Positions 8,343-17,496 of a stretch of DNA of 64,000 nucleotides are shown here, piece by piece; the first letter of the stretch is position 1, and each line of letters opens with the position of its first letter. The notes beneath the pieces were generated by a model, which ran no database searches, had not been told where the DNA came from, and saw only the letters and a list, made by a program, of their open reading frames with translations. The position numbers were made by a program, and so were the translations under genes. This DNA is from Acidimicrobiales bacterium (GTDB lineage Bacteria; Actinomycetota; Acidimicrobiia; Acidimicrobiales; AC-14): NCBI GenBank assembly GCA_025463925.1, contig JAODBK010000067.1, positions 1 through 64,000 of the forward strand. The letters are read 5' to 3'.

Positions 8343-9311
8343 ATGCGACTGCTGGTCACCGGGGGCGCGGGCTTCATCGGGAGCAACTACGTGCGGCACG
8401 TCCTCGCGACGACCGACGACGAGGTGACGGTGTTCGACGCCCTCACCTATGCCGGCAACGTGACCAGCCTGCGCGACGTCGAGGACGACACCCGGTTCCG
8501 GTTCGTGAAGGGCGACGTCACCGACCGGGCCGCGGTGCGCGAGGCGATGACCGGGCACGACGCGGTGCTGCACTTCGCGGCGGAGAGCCACGTCGACCGG
8601 TCGATCATCAGCCCCGACGAGTTCGTCCACACCAACTGCGACGGCACCAATGTGGTGTGCGACACCGCGCGACACCTCGACGTCGGACGGGTCGTCCACA
8701 TCTCCACCGACGAGGTCTACGGGTCGATCGACGACGGCTCGTTCACCGAGACCGACCCGCTGAAGCCCAGCTCGCCGTACAGCGCGTCCAAGGCGGGCTC
8801 CGACCTCATCGCCCTCTCCTACGTCACGACCTACGACGTGCCGGTGATCGTCACGCGGTCGTCGAACAACTTCGGGCCGTACCAGTACCCGGAGAAGGTC
8901 GTCCCGCTGTTCGTCACCAACCTGCTCGACGGCCGCAAGGCGCCGCTCTACGGCGACGGTCTCAACGTGCGCGACTGGATCTTCGTCGAGGACAACTGCG
9001 CGGCCATCGACCTCGTCCTGCGCCAGGGCGATGCCGGCCAGATCTACAACATCGGTGCCGGCAACGAGGTCACGAACCTCGACCTCACCCAGCGCATCCT
9101 CGAGTTGCTGGGCGCCGACTCCGCGATGATCGAGCCGGTCGCCGACCGTCTCGGCCACGACCGCCGGTACTCGATCGACGCCGGCAGGGTACGGGCCCTC
9201 GGCTGGCAGCCCCGATGCACGTTGGATGACGCGCTCGGGGCGACCGTCGAGTGGTACCGGGCCAACCGGGCGTGGTGGGAGCCGCTGAAGCCCGGGGCGG
9301 GGGCCGGCTGA
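8343..9311 (+). CDS. rmlB: dTDP-glucose 4,6-dehydratase
   Basis: The second enzyme of dTDP-L-rhamnose synthesis oxidises and dehydrates dTDP-glucose to the 4-keto-6-deoxy sugar. The 322-residue extended SDR shows the NAD motif GGAGFIGS near residue 7, the HFAAESHVDRS segment, STDEVYGS and the catalytic YxxxK as Tyr146/Lys150. The later NNFGPYQYPEK segment is diagnostic of RmlB. The ATG at 8343 is preferred to the TTG just before it because it gives the standard N-terminus and fits the upstream promoter box. rmlD follows after one base. Confidence 0.95.
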   Translation: MRLLVTGGAGFIGSNYVRHVLATTDDEVTVFDALTYAGNVTSLRDVEDDTRFRFVKGDVTDRAAVREAMTGHDAVLHFAAESHVDRSIISPDEFVHTNCDGTNVVCDTARHLDVGRVVHISTDEVYGSIDDGSFTETDPLKPSSPYSASKAGSDLIALSYVTTYDVPVIVTRSSNNFGPYQYPEKVVPLFVTNLLDGRKAPLYGDGLNVRDWIFVEDNCAAIDLVLRQGDAGQIYNIGAGNEVTNLDLTQRILELLGADSAMIEPVADRLGHDRRYSIDAGRVRALGWQPRCTLDDALGATVEWYRANRAWWEPLKPGAGAG

Positions 9312-9312
9312 C

Positions 9313-10167
9313 GTGCGGCTGCTGGTCACTGGCGCGCACGGCGCGCTCGGTCGCGACGTGGTGGCCGTCTCCGAGCAGGCCGGCGACGAGGTCGTCGCGT
9401 GCGATCGGGGCCGGCTCGACGTCACCGACCGCGACGCGGTCCTCGGAACGATCACGACCGTCCGGCCCGACGCCGTCGTCCACTGCGCGGCGTGGACCGA
9501 CGTGGACGGCTGCGAGTCCGACCACGACCGCGCCTGGTCCGTCAACGCGCTCGCGGTGCGGGCCGTCGCCGAAGCCTGCGATCTCGCCGGCGCCCGGTTG
9601 TGCCACGTCTCGACCGACTATGTCTTCGACGGCGGGCTCGACCGGCCGTACACCGAGTGGGACGCGACCGCGCCGCGGTCCGCCTACGGGCGTTCCAAGC
9701 TGGGCGGCGAGGTCGAGGCCGATCGCCTCGGCCCGGCGGCGACGATCGTGCGCACCTCCTGGCTGTGCGGCGGCCACGGCCGCAACTTCGTGAGCAGCAT
9801 CCTGGCGGCACTCGCCGACCGCGATCACGTCGACGTGGTCGACGACCAGCGCGGCTGCCCGACGTTCACCGACGACCTGGCGTCGATGGTGCGCCAGCTC
9901 GTCGTCGCCCGGCGACCCGGTGTCTTCCACGTCACCAACCAGGGGCCGACGACGTGGTTCGGGCTGGCGCGCGACGCCGCCACGTCGGCCGGGATCGACC
10001 CGCAGCGCGTCCGGCCGATCGCGACGGCGGACCTGCGCCCGGCTCGGCCGGCGCCGCGACCCGCCAACTCCGTGCTCGACAACGCCGCGCTCCGGTTGGC
10101 CGGCGTTCCCTTGCTGCCCGACCACCACGAGCCGCTCGAGCGGTTGGTCAAGGAGCTGATCGCCTGA
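9313..10167 (+). CDS. rmlD: dTDP-4-dehydrorhamnose reductase
   Basis: It reduces dTDP-4-keto-L-rhamnose to dTDP-L-rhamnose. The 284-residue SDR starts from a GTG with the RLLVTGAHGALG nucleotide-binding loop and has CAAWTDVDGCE, STDYVFDG and the active-site SAYGRSKLGGE. No separate epimerase (rmlC) is present in the window, so either it lies elsewhere or the substrate is supplied another way. Its TGA overlaps the ugd ATG by one base. Confidence 0.93.
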   Translation: MRLLVTGAHGALGRDVVAVSEQAGDEVVACDRGRLDVTDRDAVLGTITTVRPDAVVHCAAWTDVDGCESDHDRAWSVNALAVRAVAEACDLAGARLCHVSTDYVFDGGLDRPYTEWDATAPRSAYGRSKLGGEVEADRLGPAATIVRTSWLCGGHGRNFVSSILAALADRDHVDVVDDQRGCPTFTDDLASMVRQLVVARRPGVFHVTNQGPTTWFGLARDAATSAGIDPQRVRPIATADLRPARPAPRPANSVLDNAALRLAGVPLLPDHHEPLERLVKELIA

Positions 10168-11441
10168 TGGCCCGCGTCGCGGTCGTCGGCACGGGATACG
10201 TCGGGCTCACCACCGGCGCGTGCTTCGCCCACCTCGGCCATCACGTGGTGTGCGCCGACATCGTGCCCGAGAAGGTCGAGCGCCTGTCGCGCGGCGACAT
10301 CCCGATCCTCGAGGCCGGCTTGGAGGAGCTCGTCCGCGCCGGCATCGACGGCGGCCGGCTCTCGTTCGTGCTCGGCGCCGCCAACGCGGTCGCCGAGGCC
10401 GAGTTCGTCTACCTCTGCGTGCCCACGCCGCAGTCGGCCGACGGCTCGGCCGACCTCAGCTACATCCGCGATGCCGCGGCGACGATCGGACCGGTGCTCC
10501 CGGCCGAGTGCATCGTCGTCAACAAGTCGACGGTGCCAGTGGGCTCGACGCGCGTGGTCGAGCAGGCGCTGGGCCGCGACGACATCAAGGTCGTCTCCAA
10601 CCCGGAGTTCCTGCGCGAGGGATCCGCGGTGCACGACTTCATGAACCCCGACCGCATCGTCATCGGGTGCGAGGACCCGGCGGCCGCCGGGCAGGTGGCC
10701 CGGCTGTTCGACCGGATCCAGGCGCCGGTGATCGTCACCGACCCGGCGTCGGCCGAGACGATCAAGTACGCGTCGAATGCGTTTCTCGCGACCAAGGTGA
10801 GCTTCGTCAACGCCATCGCCAACGTCTGCGAAGCCGTCGGCGCCGATGTGCGCGAGGTCGTGCTCGGCATGGGCTACGACAAGCGGATCGGGTTCGAGTT
10901 CCTCAAGCCCGGCCCCGGCTGGGGCGGGAGCTGCTTCCCCAAGGATTCGCGGGCGCTGGTGCGGATCGCCGAGGAGGCCGGGTACGACTTCGGCCTGCTC
11001 CGCGGCGTGATCGACGTGAACGAGGAGCAGTTCGACCGGGTCACCGCGAAGGTGGCCGGCATCGTCGGCGGGTCGTTGCAAGGTGTGCAGCTCGCGGTGT
11101 GGGGCCTGACGTTCAAGGCGCGCACCGACGACCTGCGGGACTCGCCCGCGCTCGAGGTGGTCCGCCGGCTGGTGCAACGGGGCGCGCGGGTGAAGGCCTA
11201 CGACCCCGCGGTCCGGCAGGCGCCGCCCGGGTCCGGAATCGAGCTGGTGGCCGATCCCTACGCCGCGTGCCAGGGCTCGGCCGCGGTGGTGGTGCTGACC
11301 GAGTGGGACGAGTTCCGTTCGGTCGACTTCGCCAAGGTGGCCGAGGCGCTGGCCGAGCCGCGAGTGGTCGACGCCCGCAACTTGCTCGACCCGGTCGCGC
11401 TCCGGCGTCGCGGGTTCGTCTACGAGGGCGTGGGACGCTAG
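10167..11441 (+). CDS. ugd: UDP-glucose 6-dehydrogenase
   Basis: It oxidises UDP-glucose twice with NAD to give UDP-glucuronate. The 424-residue protein begins with a GTGYVG loop and contains [25 protein letters not shown] and the catalytic cysteine in GGSCFPKD (Cys256), followed by the C-terminal domain with [17 protein letters not shown]. The start overlaps the rmlD stop by one base. Its product is the substrate of the next gene. Confidence 0.95.
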   Translation: MARVAVVGTGYVGLTTGACFAHLGHHVVCADIVPEKVERLSRGDIPILEAGLEELVRAGIDGGRLSFVLGAANAVAEAEFVYLCVPTPQSADGSADLSYIRDAAATIGPVLPAECIVVNKSTVPVGSTRVVEQALGRDDIKVVSNPEFLREGSAVHDFMNPDRIVIGCEDPAAAGQVARLFDRIQAPVIVTDPASAETIKYASNAFLATKVSFVNAIANVCEAVGADVREVVLGMGYDKRIGFEFLKPGPGWGGSCFPKDSRALVRIAEEAGYDFGLLRGVIDVNEEQFDRVTAKVAGIVGGSLQGVQLAVWGLTFKARTDDLRDSPALEVVRRLVQRGARVKAYDPAVRQAPPGSGIELVADPYAACQGSAAVVVLTEWDEFRSVDFAKVAEALAEPRVVDARNLLDPVALRRRGFVYEGVGR

Positions 11442-11445
11442 AGCC

Positions 11446-12372
11446 GTGCGCGTCGTCGTCACCGGCGGAGCCGGCTTCCTGGGCTCCCATCTGTGCCGGG
11501 CACTGCTCGACCGCGGCGACGCGGTCGTCGCCATCGACAACCTCATCACCGGGAACCTCGACAACGTCGACGACCTCCTCGCCCGCGGCGAGTTCTCGTT
11601 CATCGAGCAGGACGTGACGAACCACCTGGACGTCCCCGGAGCGGTCGACGCGGTGCTCCACTTCGCCAGCCCGGCGTCGCCGGTCGACTACCTCGAGCAC
11701 CCCATCCAGACGCTGAAGGTCGGCAGCCTCGGGACGCACAAGACACTCGGGCTGGCCAAGGCCAAGGGCGCCCGCTATCTGCTCGCATCGACCAGCGAGG
11801 TGTACGGCGACCCGCAGGTCCACCCACAGACGGAGGACTACTGGGGCCACGTCAACCCGATCGGCCCGCGTGGCGTCTACGACGAGGCGAAGCGGTTCGC
11901 CGAGGCGATGACAATGGCGTACCACCGCTGCCACGGCGTGGACGTCCGCATCGTGCGCATCTTCAACACCTTCGGCGAGCAGATGCGGCCGCGCGACGGG
12001 CGGGTTGTCTCGAACTTCCTCGTCCAGGCACTGGCCGGCGAGCCGCTGACGGTCTACGGCGACGGCGACCAGACGCGCAGCTTCTGCTACGTGGCCGACG
12101 AGGTGCGCGGCATCCTCGCGTTGCTCGACTCGAACTACGTCGGCCCGGTCAACATCGGCAACCCGGAGGAGCACACCGTGCTCGAGCTGGCCCGGCTGGT
12201 CCTCGAGCTCACGGGGTCGGCCTCCGAGATCGTCCACCGGCCGCTGCCGGTCGACGACCCGACCCAACGCAAGCCCGACATCACCCTGGCCCGCACCGAG
12301 CTGGGCTGGGAGCCCGAGGTGCCGCTGGCCGACGGGCTGGCCCGGACCGCGAAGTGGTTCGGCCGTGGCTGA
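11446..12372 (+). CDS. UDP-glucuronate decarboxylase (UDP-xylose synthase)
   Basis: It decarboxylates UDP-glucuronate to UDP-xylose. The 308-residue extended SDR has [38 protein letters not shown], the active site [12 protein letters not shown] (Tyr145, Lys149) and the [21 protein letters not shown] block; the last three are hallmarks of UXS rather than generic epimerases. It begins from a GTG 4 bases after ugd, which supplies its substrate. Its 3' end overlaps the next gene by 8 bases. Confidence 0.92.
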   Translation: MRVVVTGGAGFLGSHLCRALLDRGDAVVAIDNLITGNLDNVDDLLARGEFSFIEQDVTNHLDVPGAVDAVLHFASPASPVDYLEHPIQTLKVGSLGTHKTLGLAKAKGARYLLASTSEVYGDPQVHPQTEDYWGHVNPIGPRGVYDEAKRFAEAMTMAYHRCHGVDVRIVRIFNTFGEQMRPRDGRVVSNFLVQALAGEPLTVYGDGDQTRSFCYVADEVRGILALLDSNYVGPVNIGNPEEHTVLELARLVLELTGSASEIVHRPLPVDDPTQRKPDITLARTELGWEPEVPLADGLARTAKWFGRG

Positions 12373-13111
12373 CGCGTCCGACGGCTCCGACGGCTCCGAC
12401 ATCTCCGACGTCCCCGACTACCGCCTGCTGTCGGTGATCGTCCCGGTCTTCAACGAGCGCAACACCGTTGCCGAGATCATCCGCCGGATGCGAGCGGTCG
12501 AGCTGCCCGTCGACCGCGAGATCATCGTGGTCGACGACGGCTCGTCCGACGGCACCGAGAAGGTGCTGCCGACGCTCGAGGACTCGACGGTCCGCCTCAT
12601 CCGCCACCCGGGCAACCGCGGCAAGGGTGCGGCGATCCGCACCGGCCTCGAGGGCGCGCGGGGCGATCTGGTGCTGATCCAGGACGCCGACCTCGAGTAC
12701 GACCCGGAGGACTGGCCCAAGCTGCTGGCGCCCGTGCTGCGCGGCAAGGCGCGGGTCGTGTACGGGAGCCGCTTCACCGGCGAGCACACCAACCTGCTGT
12801 ACCTGCACTGGATCGGCAACAAGTTCCTGTCGCTCGTCACCAACATCCTCTACAACACGACGCTGTCGGACATGGAGACGTGCTACAAGCTGTTCGACCG
12901 CCGCGTGCTCGACGGCATCACCATCCGCGCCGAGCGGTTCGAGTTCGAGCCGGAGATCACCGCCAAGGTGTTGCGCCGCGGCCACCGCATCTACGAGGTG
13001 CCGATCTCCTACGCCGGCCGGGAGTTCCACGAGGGCAAGAAGATCACGTGGCGCGACGGCTTCGGCGCGCTGCGGACACTGGTCCGGTACCGCTTCTGGA
13101 CGGGCGACTGA
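12365..13111 (+). CDS. GT2 glycosyltransferase, dolichol-phosphate-mannose-synthase-like
   Basis: The 248-residue GT2 protein resembles polyprenyl-phosphate sugar synthases: [21 protein letters not shown], the acidic metal-binding QDADLEYDP, and [14 protein letters not shown]. It has no membrane domain, so it would act on the cytoplasmic face. A donor such as GDP-mannose or UDP-glucose cannot be fixed from sequence. The N-terminus carries a short Asp/Ser-rich stretch encoded by imperfect nonamer repeats. The GTG at 12365 overlaps the previous gene by 8 bases, so the genes are coupled. Confidence 0.88.
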   Translation: MADASDGSDGSDISDVPDYRLLSVIVPVFNERNTVAEIIRRMRAVELPVDREIIVVDDGSSDGTEKVLPTLEDSTVRLIRHPGNRGKGAAIRTGLEGARGDLVLIQDADLEYDPEDWPKLLAPVLRGKARVVYGSRFTGEHTNLLYLHWIGNKFLSLVTNILYNTTLSDMETCYKLFDRRVLDGITIRAERFEFEPEITAKVLRRGHRIYEVPISYAGREFHEGKKITWRDGFGALRTLVRYRFWTGD

Positions 13112-13154
13112 CGCGCGTGCGGGCCAACGCCGAGTACGCCGAGGCCGTGGCCGA

Positions 13155-14015
13155 ATGAGGATCAGCGCGGTCGTGGTCAACTTCAACGCCGGCGACCACC
13201 TGCTCGACTGCGTGCGCAGCCTCAAGGCGAACGCCGTGGACGAGATCATCGTCGTCGACAACGCGTGCACCGACGGGTCGACCGAAGCCGTCGCGCGGGC
13301 CGAGCCTTCGGTCGTCGTGCACACCACCGGCGGCAACCTGGGCTTCGGCTCCGGCGCCAACCGGGGCGCGGCGATCGCGACCGGTGACGCCCTCCTCGTC
13401 ATGAACCCCGACACGGTGGCCGAGCCCGGGATGGTGAAGGTGCTCGTCGAGGCGCTCGAGCGCGATCACGGCATCGGCGTGATCGGGCCGCGCGTCGAGA
13501 ACCCTGACGGCACGACCTACCCCTCGGCGCGCGCCTTCCCGGCGCTCGGCGACGCGGTCGGCCATGCCTTCCTCGGCTTCCTGGCGCCGTCGAACCGGTT
13601 CAGCCGCCGGTACAAGCTGCTCGACTGGGACCACAACACCGGCCGCGACGTCGACTGGGTCAGCGGCACCGCGATGATGATCCGGCGCGAGCTCTGGGAC
13701 GACCTCGGCGGCTTCGACGAGGGCTACTTCATGTACGTCGAGGACGTCGACCTGTGCTGGCGATCGTGGCGGGCCGGGTGGCGGGTCACCTACGAGCCCG
13801 ACGCCCGGCTGGTGCACGTCATCGGCGTGTCCAGCGACCAGGCGCCGTACCGCATGATCGCCGCCCATCACCGTTCGCTGTGGCGCTTCTCGGTGAAGAC
13901 CTCCACCGGGCCTCGCCGCCTCCTGCTGCCGTTCGTGGCCGCTGGGCTGGCGGTGCGGACCGCGCTCGCCTGGCTGCAGCGCCTGGGCACCGGCCGCCCC
14001 CACGCCGCACCCTGA
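13155..14015 (+). CDS. wbbL: GT2 glycosyltransferase, probable WbbL-type rhamnosyltransferase
   Basis: The 286-residue GT2 enzyme has SAVVVNFNAGDHL, VDNACTDGS, GNLGFGSGANRGA, MNPDTV, the WVSGTAMMIRR segment and GGFDEGYFMYVEDVDLCWR, the pattern of WbbL-like rhamnosyltransferases. In mycobacteria WbbL adds L-rhamnose to decaprenyl-diphospho-GlcNAc, making the linker between peptidoglycan and arabinogalactan. The upstream rml genes would supply dTDP-rhamnose. A weakly hydrophobic C-terminal segment may attach it to the membrane. The exact acceptor is inferred. Confidence 0.82.
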   Translation: MRISAVVVNFNAGDHLLDCVRSLKANAVDEIIVVDNACTDGSTEAVARAEPSVVVHTTGGNLGFGSGANRGAAIATGDALLVMNPDTVAEPGMVKVLVEALERDHGIGVIGPRVENPDGTTYPSARAFPALGDAVGHAFLGFLAPSNRFSRRYKLLDWDHNTGRDVDWVSGTAMMIRRELWDDLGGFDEGYFMYVEDVDLCWRSWRAGWRVTYEPDARLVHVIGVSSDQAPYRMIAAHHRSLWRFSVKTSTGPRRLLLPFVAAGLAVRTALAWLQRLGTGRPHAAP

Positions 14016-14078
14016 CCCGTCCCGCCGCCGCTTCCTGGGAAGGCTGAGCGCCGATTCCAGCTCCGGCCGCCGGACCGG

Positions 14079-14084
14079 TATCGT
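14079..14084 (+). promoter_or_regulatory. Candidate -10 box (TATCGT) upstream of the single-pass membrane protein
   Basis: TATCGT matches the birA box and lies 10 bases before the ATG at 14095, so the leader would be only about 3 bases. Confidence 0.4.
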
Positions 14085-14094
14085 GATGGGCCGC

Positions 14095-14868
14095 ATGGGC
14101 AAGGCATCCTCCGGAAAGAAGGTCGCACGCGCGGCGCGAGCGGGCGGCGGTCTCACCCGCCGGCGCAACACGTCGTACGGCTACCCCACGTTCATCGCCG
14201 TGGTCGTGATCATCGGCATCGCGCTGGTCGCGTTCTCGCGGCACGAGGTCCGAGCGTCGGCGGCGCCGCTGTCGGCGCCCACCAACGACAACTCGGCGCC
14301 GCGCCTGGGCGACCACTGGCACGCGGCCTACGGCTTCTACATCTGCGGCCAATGGCAGGCCAACACCCCGCAGTTCGAGAACACCCAGGGCATCCACACC
14401 CACGGCGACGGGGTCATCCACATCCACCCGTTCAGCCTCGGCAAGCGCAACCCGTTCACCGGCAAGAACGCCAACCTCGGCGCGTACATGGCGCTGGCCA
14501 AGGGCCGGGTGACGTCGCAGCAGATCAAGGTGCCGGGCGGCACCAAGAAGGTCAACGGCGACAAGTGCAGCGGCAAGACCGGCGAGGTGATCGTCAAGAC
14601 GTGGAAGAAGGGCGAGCCCGTCGACGCCGGCCAGATCTACACCGGGGACCCCGAGAAGCTGAAGCTCGAGGACCAGATGCTGATCACGATCGCCTTCATG
14701 CCGAAGGGATCGAAGATCCCGCAGCCGCCGTCGGCGCCCACGCTCGACAACCTGAGTGACGTCACCGCCCCCACCACGACGGTCCCGGCCGGCACGACAC
14801 CGACCGCGCCCCCGATCACCGCGACGCCGGCGACCACCGCAGCACCCGCGACGACCACCAAGCCTTGA
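14095..14868 (+). CDS. Single-pass membrane protein with His-rich extracellular domain
   Basis: The 257-residue product starts MGKASSGKKVARAARAG, a basic cytoplasmic head, then one membrane span (about residues 31-47). The extracellular region is rich in His and Gly (HWHAAYGFYICGQW, GIHTHGDGVIHIHPF) and ends in a Thr/Pro/Ala tail. I recognise no named domain; the clustered histidines suggest metal binding. The ATG at 14095 is chosen over ATG 14086 and GTG 14083 because of the conserved-looking head and the promoter spacing. The 3' end overlaps the next start codon (TTGA). Confidence 0.72.
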   Translation: MGKASSGKKVARAARAGGGLTRRRNTSYGYPTFIAVVVIIGIALVAFSRHEVRASAAPLSAPTNDNSAPRLGDHWHAAYGFYICGQWQANTPQFENTQGIHTHGDGVIHIHPFSLGKRNPFTGKNANLGAYMALAKGRVTSQQIKVPGGTKKVNGDKCSGKTGEVIVKTWKKGEPVDAGQIYTGDPEKLKLEDQMLITIAFMPKGSKIPQPPSAPTLDNLSDVTAPTTTVPAGTTPTAPPITATPATTAAPATTTKP

Positions 14869-15962
14869 GGGCCGTTGTGCTCGTGGGCGGGGAGGGCACC
14901 CGCCTCCGGCCGCTCACGTGGACGACGCCCAAGCAGATGCTCCCGATCGTCGAGGTCACGATGATCGAGCGGGTCCTCGGCCATCTGGCCACGTTCGGGA
15001 TCGAGGACGCGATCCTCTCGATGGGATACCGGCCCGATGTCTTCCTGGACGCGTTCCCCGGAGGCCGAGCCGCCGGCGTCCGCCTGACGTACGCGGTCGA
15101 GCCGGAGCCGCTGGACACCGCGGGCGCGATCGCGTTCGCCGCGACGTCGGCCGGCGTGGATGACACCTTCCTCGTGCTCAACGGCGACGTCCTCACCGAC
15201 GTCGACGTCGACGCGCTCATCGACCTGCACCGCCAGCGCCGCGCCGAAGGGACGATCCACCTCGCGAGGGTCGACGACCCGTCGGCCTTCGGCGTGGTGC
15301 CGACCGACGACGTGGGCCGGGTGCTGGCATTCGTGGAGAAGCCGCCACGCGACGAGGCTCCGACCGACTTCATCAACGCCGGCACCTACGTCCTCGAGCC
15401 GTCGGTGCTCGCCCGGATCCCGGGGGGCCGGCGGGTCTCGATCGAGCGCGAGGTCTTCCCCGCGATGGTGGCCGATGGCAGCCTCTACGCCATGCCGTCG
15501 CCCGCGTACTGGATCGACACCGGGACGCCGGCCAAGTATCTCCAGGCCCAGCTCGACCTGCTCGACGGCACCCGCGGCCACGACGTGCCGGCGCCCGGCG
15601 CCAGCCGCCGCGAGGACGGCACGTGGACGCTCGGCGCCGCCGTGATCGACGGCACCGTGACGCCGCCTTCGCTGGTCGGCGACGCCGCGTTCGTCGGCGC
15701 CGGCGCCCACGTCGAACGGTCGGTGATCGGCGCCGGGGCGCGCGTGCACGACGGCGCGTCGGTGCGCAACTCCGTCCTGCTGCCGGGCGCAGCGGTGCGC
15801 GAAGGCGCGACCGTCGAGGATTCGATCGTCGGCGAGCAGGCGGTCGTCGGCGAAGGGGCGAAGCTGCAGCGGCTCACCGTTGTCGGCGGCGGGCAGACGA
15901 TCGCGCCCGGCGCCCAGTTCGACGGGGACCGCGTCGGCGGCCCGATCGCGGCTGCGGAGTAG
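14865..15962 (+). CDS. Sugar-1-phosphate nucleotidyltransferase, mannose-1-phosphate guanylyltransferase type
   Basis: The 365-residue protein has the signature MRAVVLVGGEGTRLRPLT and KQMLPIVEVTMIE, a catalytic VLNGDVLTD block, FVEKP and a long C-terminal hexapeptide-repeat beta-helix (about residues 250-355). This architecture matches GDP-mannose pyrophosphorylase-like enzymes such as mycobacterial Rv3264c, and a phosphomannomutase is encoded at 62595. Other hexose-1-phosphates are possible. The TTG start overlaps the previous TGA (TTGA), which indicates translational coupling. Confidence 0.83.
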   Translation: MRAVVLVGGEGTRLRPLTWTTPKQMLPIVEVTMIERVLGHLATFGIEDAILSMGYRPDVFLDAFPGGRAAGVRLTYAVEPEPLDTAGAIAFAATSAGVDDTFLVLNGDVLTDVDVDALIDLHRQRRAEGTIHLARVDDPSAFGVVPTDDVGRVLAFVEKPPRDEAPTDFINAGTYVLEPSVLARIPGGRRVSIEREVFPAMVADGSLYAMPSPAYWIDTGTPAKYLQAQLDLLDGTRGHDVPAPGASRREDGTWTLGAAVIDGTVTPPSLVGDAAFVGAGAHVERSVIGAGARVHDGASVRNSVLLPGAAVREGATVEDSIVGEQAVVGEGAKLQRLTVVGGGQTIAPGAQFDGDRVGGPIAAAE

Positions 15963-15966
15963 CGCG

Positions 15967-16914
15967 ATGCGCTGCCTCGTCACCGGCGGCAGCGGCTTCA
16001 TCGGGTCGAACCTCGTCGACCGCCTGTTGGCCGAGGGTCACGCGGTCGACGTGGTCGACGACCTGTCCACCGGTTCGCTGGCCAACCTCAGCGAGGCCCG
16101 ATCCGATCCGGCCAACGAGGTCAACTTCCACCGCATTGACGTGCGTTCGCCGGCGCTGGTCGACCTCATCGCGCACCGCCGCCCGGAGGTGGTGTTCCAT
16201 CTCGCCGCGCAGGCCGACGTGCGGGTGTCGGTGGAGCGCCCGGCGTTCGACGCCGAGGTCAACATCATCGGCACGATCAACGTGCTCGAGGGCGCTCGGG
16301 CTTCGGGCGCGCGCAAGGTCGTGTTCGCGGCCAGCGGCGGCACGCTGTACGGCGAGCCGGAGGAGCTCCCGGTCCGCGAGTCGCACGCGCAGCGACCGAT
16401 GTCGCCGTACGGCGTGTCCAAGAAGGCCGCCGGCGACTACCTGGCGGCGTACCGCGAGCTGCACGGCATCGAGTACACCGCGTTGGCCCTCGCCAACGTC
16501 TACGGCCCGCGCCAGGACCCGCACGGCGAGGCCGGCGTGGTCGCCATCTTCGCCGGGCTCCTGCTCGCCGGGCAGCAGTGCACCGTGTTCGGCGACGGCG
16601 AGCAGACGCGCGATTTCGTCTACGTCGACGACGTGGTCGACGCGTTCGCGCGCGCCGCGACGCGGGGGAGCGGGCTGCTCTGCAACGTGGGCACCGGCGT
16701 GGAGACGTCGGTCAACCGTCTGTACGACGCCATGGCGAAGGCCGCCGGTGTCGGTGACCCCCCGAGGTACGCGCCCGATCGCCCCGGCGAGCTGGCCCGG
16801 TCGGCGCTCGATCCGGCCCGCGCCGGCATCCACCTCGGATGGAAGCCGTGGACCCACATCGAGGACGGCACCGCGCAGGTCCTCCAGTGGTTCCGCGAGC
16901 GCGACGCGTCCTAG
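15967..16914 (+). CDS. NAD-dependent sugar epimerase, GalE-like
   Basis: The 315-residue extended SDR has RCLVTGGSGFIGSN, DDLSTG, HLAAQADVRVSVERP, ASGGTLYGEPEELPV, the catalytic YGVSK (Tyr148, Lys152) and ANVYGPRQDPHGEAGVV. These features fit UDP-glucose/UDP-GlcNAc 4-epimerases; the epimerised sugar cannot be told from sequence. The ATG at 15967 lies 4 bases after the previous stop, so it closes the sugar-nucleotide operon. Its TAG stop shares CTAG with the stop of the converging membrane-protein gene. Confidence 0.87.
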   Translation: MRCLVTGGSGFIGSNLVDRLLAEGHAVDVVDDLSTGSLANLSEARSDPANEVNFHRIDVRSPALVDLIAHRRPEVVFHLAAQADVRVSVERPAFDAEVNIIGTINVLEGARASGARKVVFAASGGTLYGEPEELPVRESHAQRPMSPYGVSKKAAGDYLAAYRELHGIEYTALALANVYGPRQDPHGEAGVVAIFAGLLLAGQQCTVFGDGEQTRDFVYVDDVVDAFARAATRGSGLLCNVGTGVETSVNRLYDAMAKAAGVGDPPRYAPDRPGELARSALDPARAGIHLGWKPWTHIEDGTAQVLQWFRERDAS

Positions 16915-17381
16915 CGGACCCCGCCGCTCCGGCTTTTCCGGTCACGAACGTGGGTCGCGCCGACGCTTCGTGACCGGAGAACCCGCTGTCGGCCGCGGGC
17001 GCGGGCCTGCGCCGCGCCCCAGAGGCCGATGGCGATGCCGACGACCGCCCCGCCGAGGCCGACGGTGCGCGACCGATCGGGCAACCGGTCGTGGTTCGCG
17101 ATCCCACCGATGAGATCCGACAGGTCGGCGCCCGCGCTGGCGAGGAACCAGCCGGCGGTGGTCGGGTCGTCGGTGAGCCCGGCTCGCAGCAGCATCCCGC
17201 CCACCAACGCGTCGCGGTACCCCATCGAACGCAGCAGCAACGACGCCGTCGGGTTGTCTTCGGGATCCGATCCCCACACCGCGCTGGCCGCCTTCGGTGC
17301 CACGATGAACGACACTCCCGACGCCAACCGGATCGCCCCGGCGGTGACGGCCAAGCGATCCCTTCGCGTGCTTCGGGCCAT
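16911..17381 (-). CDS. Small integral membrane protein of unknown function
   Basis: The 156-residue product has three to four hydrophobic segments (LAVTAGAIRLASGVSFIVAP, SLLLRSMGYRDALVGGMLL, the WFLASAGADLSDLIGGI region and VGLGGAVVGIAIGLWG) and a basic C-terminus. A distant resemblance to DUF4267-like membrane proteins is possible but unproven. The ATG at 17381 is supported by a leaderless box 8 bases upstream. The last 20 or so codons lie in an inverted repeat and are dominated by Arg and Ser, so the true end may be less conserved. It converges with the epimerase gene, sharing CTAG. Confidence 0.65.
   Translation of the reverse strand: MARSTRRDRLAVTAGAIRLASGVSFIVAPKAASAVWGSDPEDNPTASLLLRSMGYRDALVGGMLLRAGLTDDPTTAGWFLASAGADLSDLIGGIANHDRLPDRSRTVGLGGAVVGIAIGLWGAAQARARGRQRVLRSRSVGATHVRDRKSRSGGVR
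16934..16981. terminator. Long inverted repeat near convergent gene ends, possible terminator
   Basis: CCGGTCACGAA (16938-16948) and TTCGTGACCGG (16967-16977) form a perfect 11-base stem, extended by T/A and one G/T pair to 16934 and 16981, with an 18-base loop. It lies 20 bases beyond the epimerase stop, inside the 3' part of the reverse gene. There is no clear T tract in the forward direction, so a bidirectional terminator or a protein site is possible. Confidence 0.5.
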
Positions 17382-17389
17382 GACCCGGC

Positions 17390-17395
17390 AACCTA
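17390..17395 (-). promoter_or_regulatory. Leaderless -10 box (TAGGTT) of the small membrane protein gene
   Basis: Read on the minus strand, TAGGTT lies 8 bases before the ATG at 17381. The same hexamer serves the divergent gene at 17497. Confidence 0.5.
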
Positions 17396-17483
17396 GGCCC
17401 GGCAGTCCCGGACCGGGCGCGATGCGAAGCCGAACCCACGGTGGGCGTGCGTTTGGATACGAGTTGGCGCGCAGAGGTGGCAG

Positions 17484-17489
17484 TAGGTT
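17484..17489 (+). promoter_or_regulatory. Leaderless -10 box (TAGGTT) of the four-cysteine protein gene
   Basis: TAGGTT ends exactly 7 bases before the ATG at 17497, and there is no ribosome binding site. It supports this ATG as the start. Confidence 0.55.
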
Positions 17490-17496
17490 GCCCCGG

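Noticed and set aside
5430-9545. Very long open frame on the minus strand across the LCP and rml genes
   Set aside because: It is antisense to clearly recognisable genes and its translation is Arg/Val/His-rich with no family pattern; long shadow frames are expected at this GC content.
12371-12420. Short GAC/TCC-rich nonamer repeats at the start of the GT2 gene
   Set aside because: They encode an Asp/Ser-rich N-terminus and are too short and imperfect to be called a repeat array.
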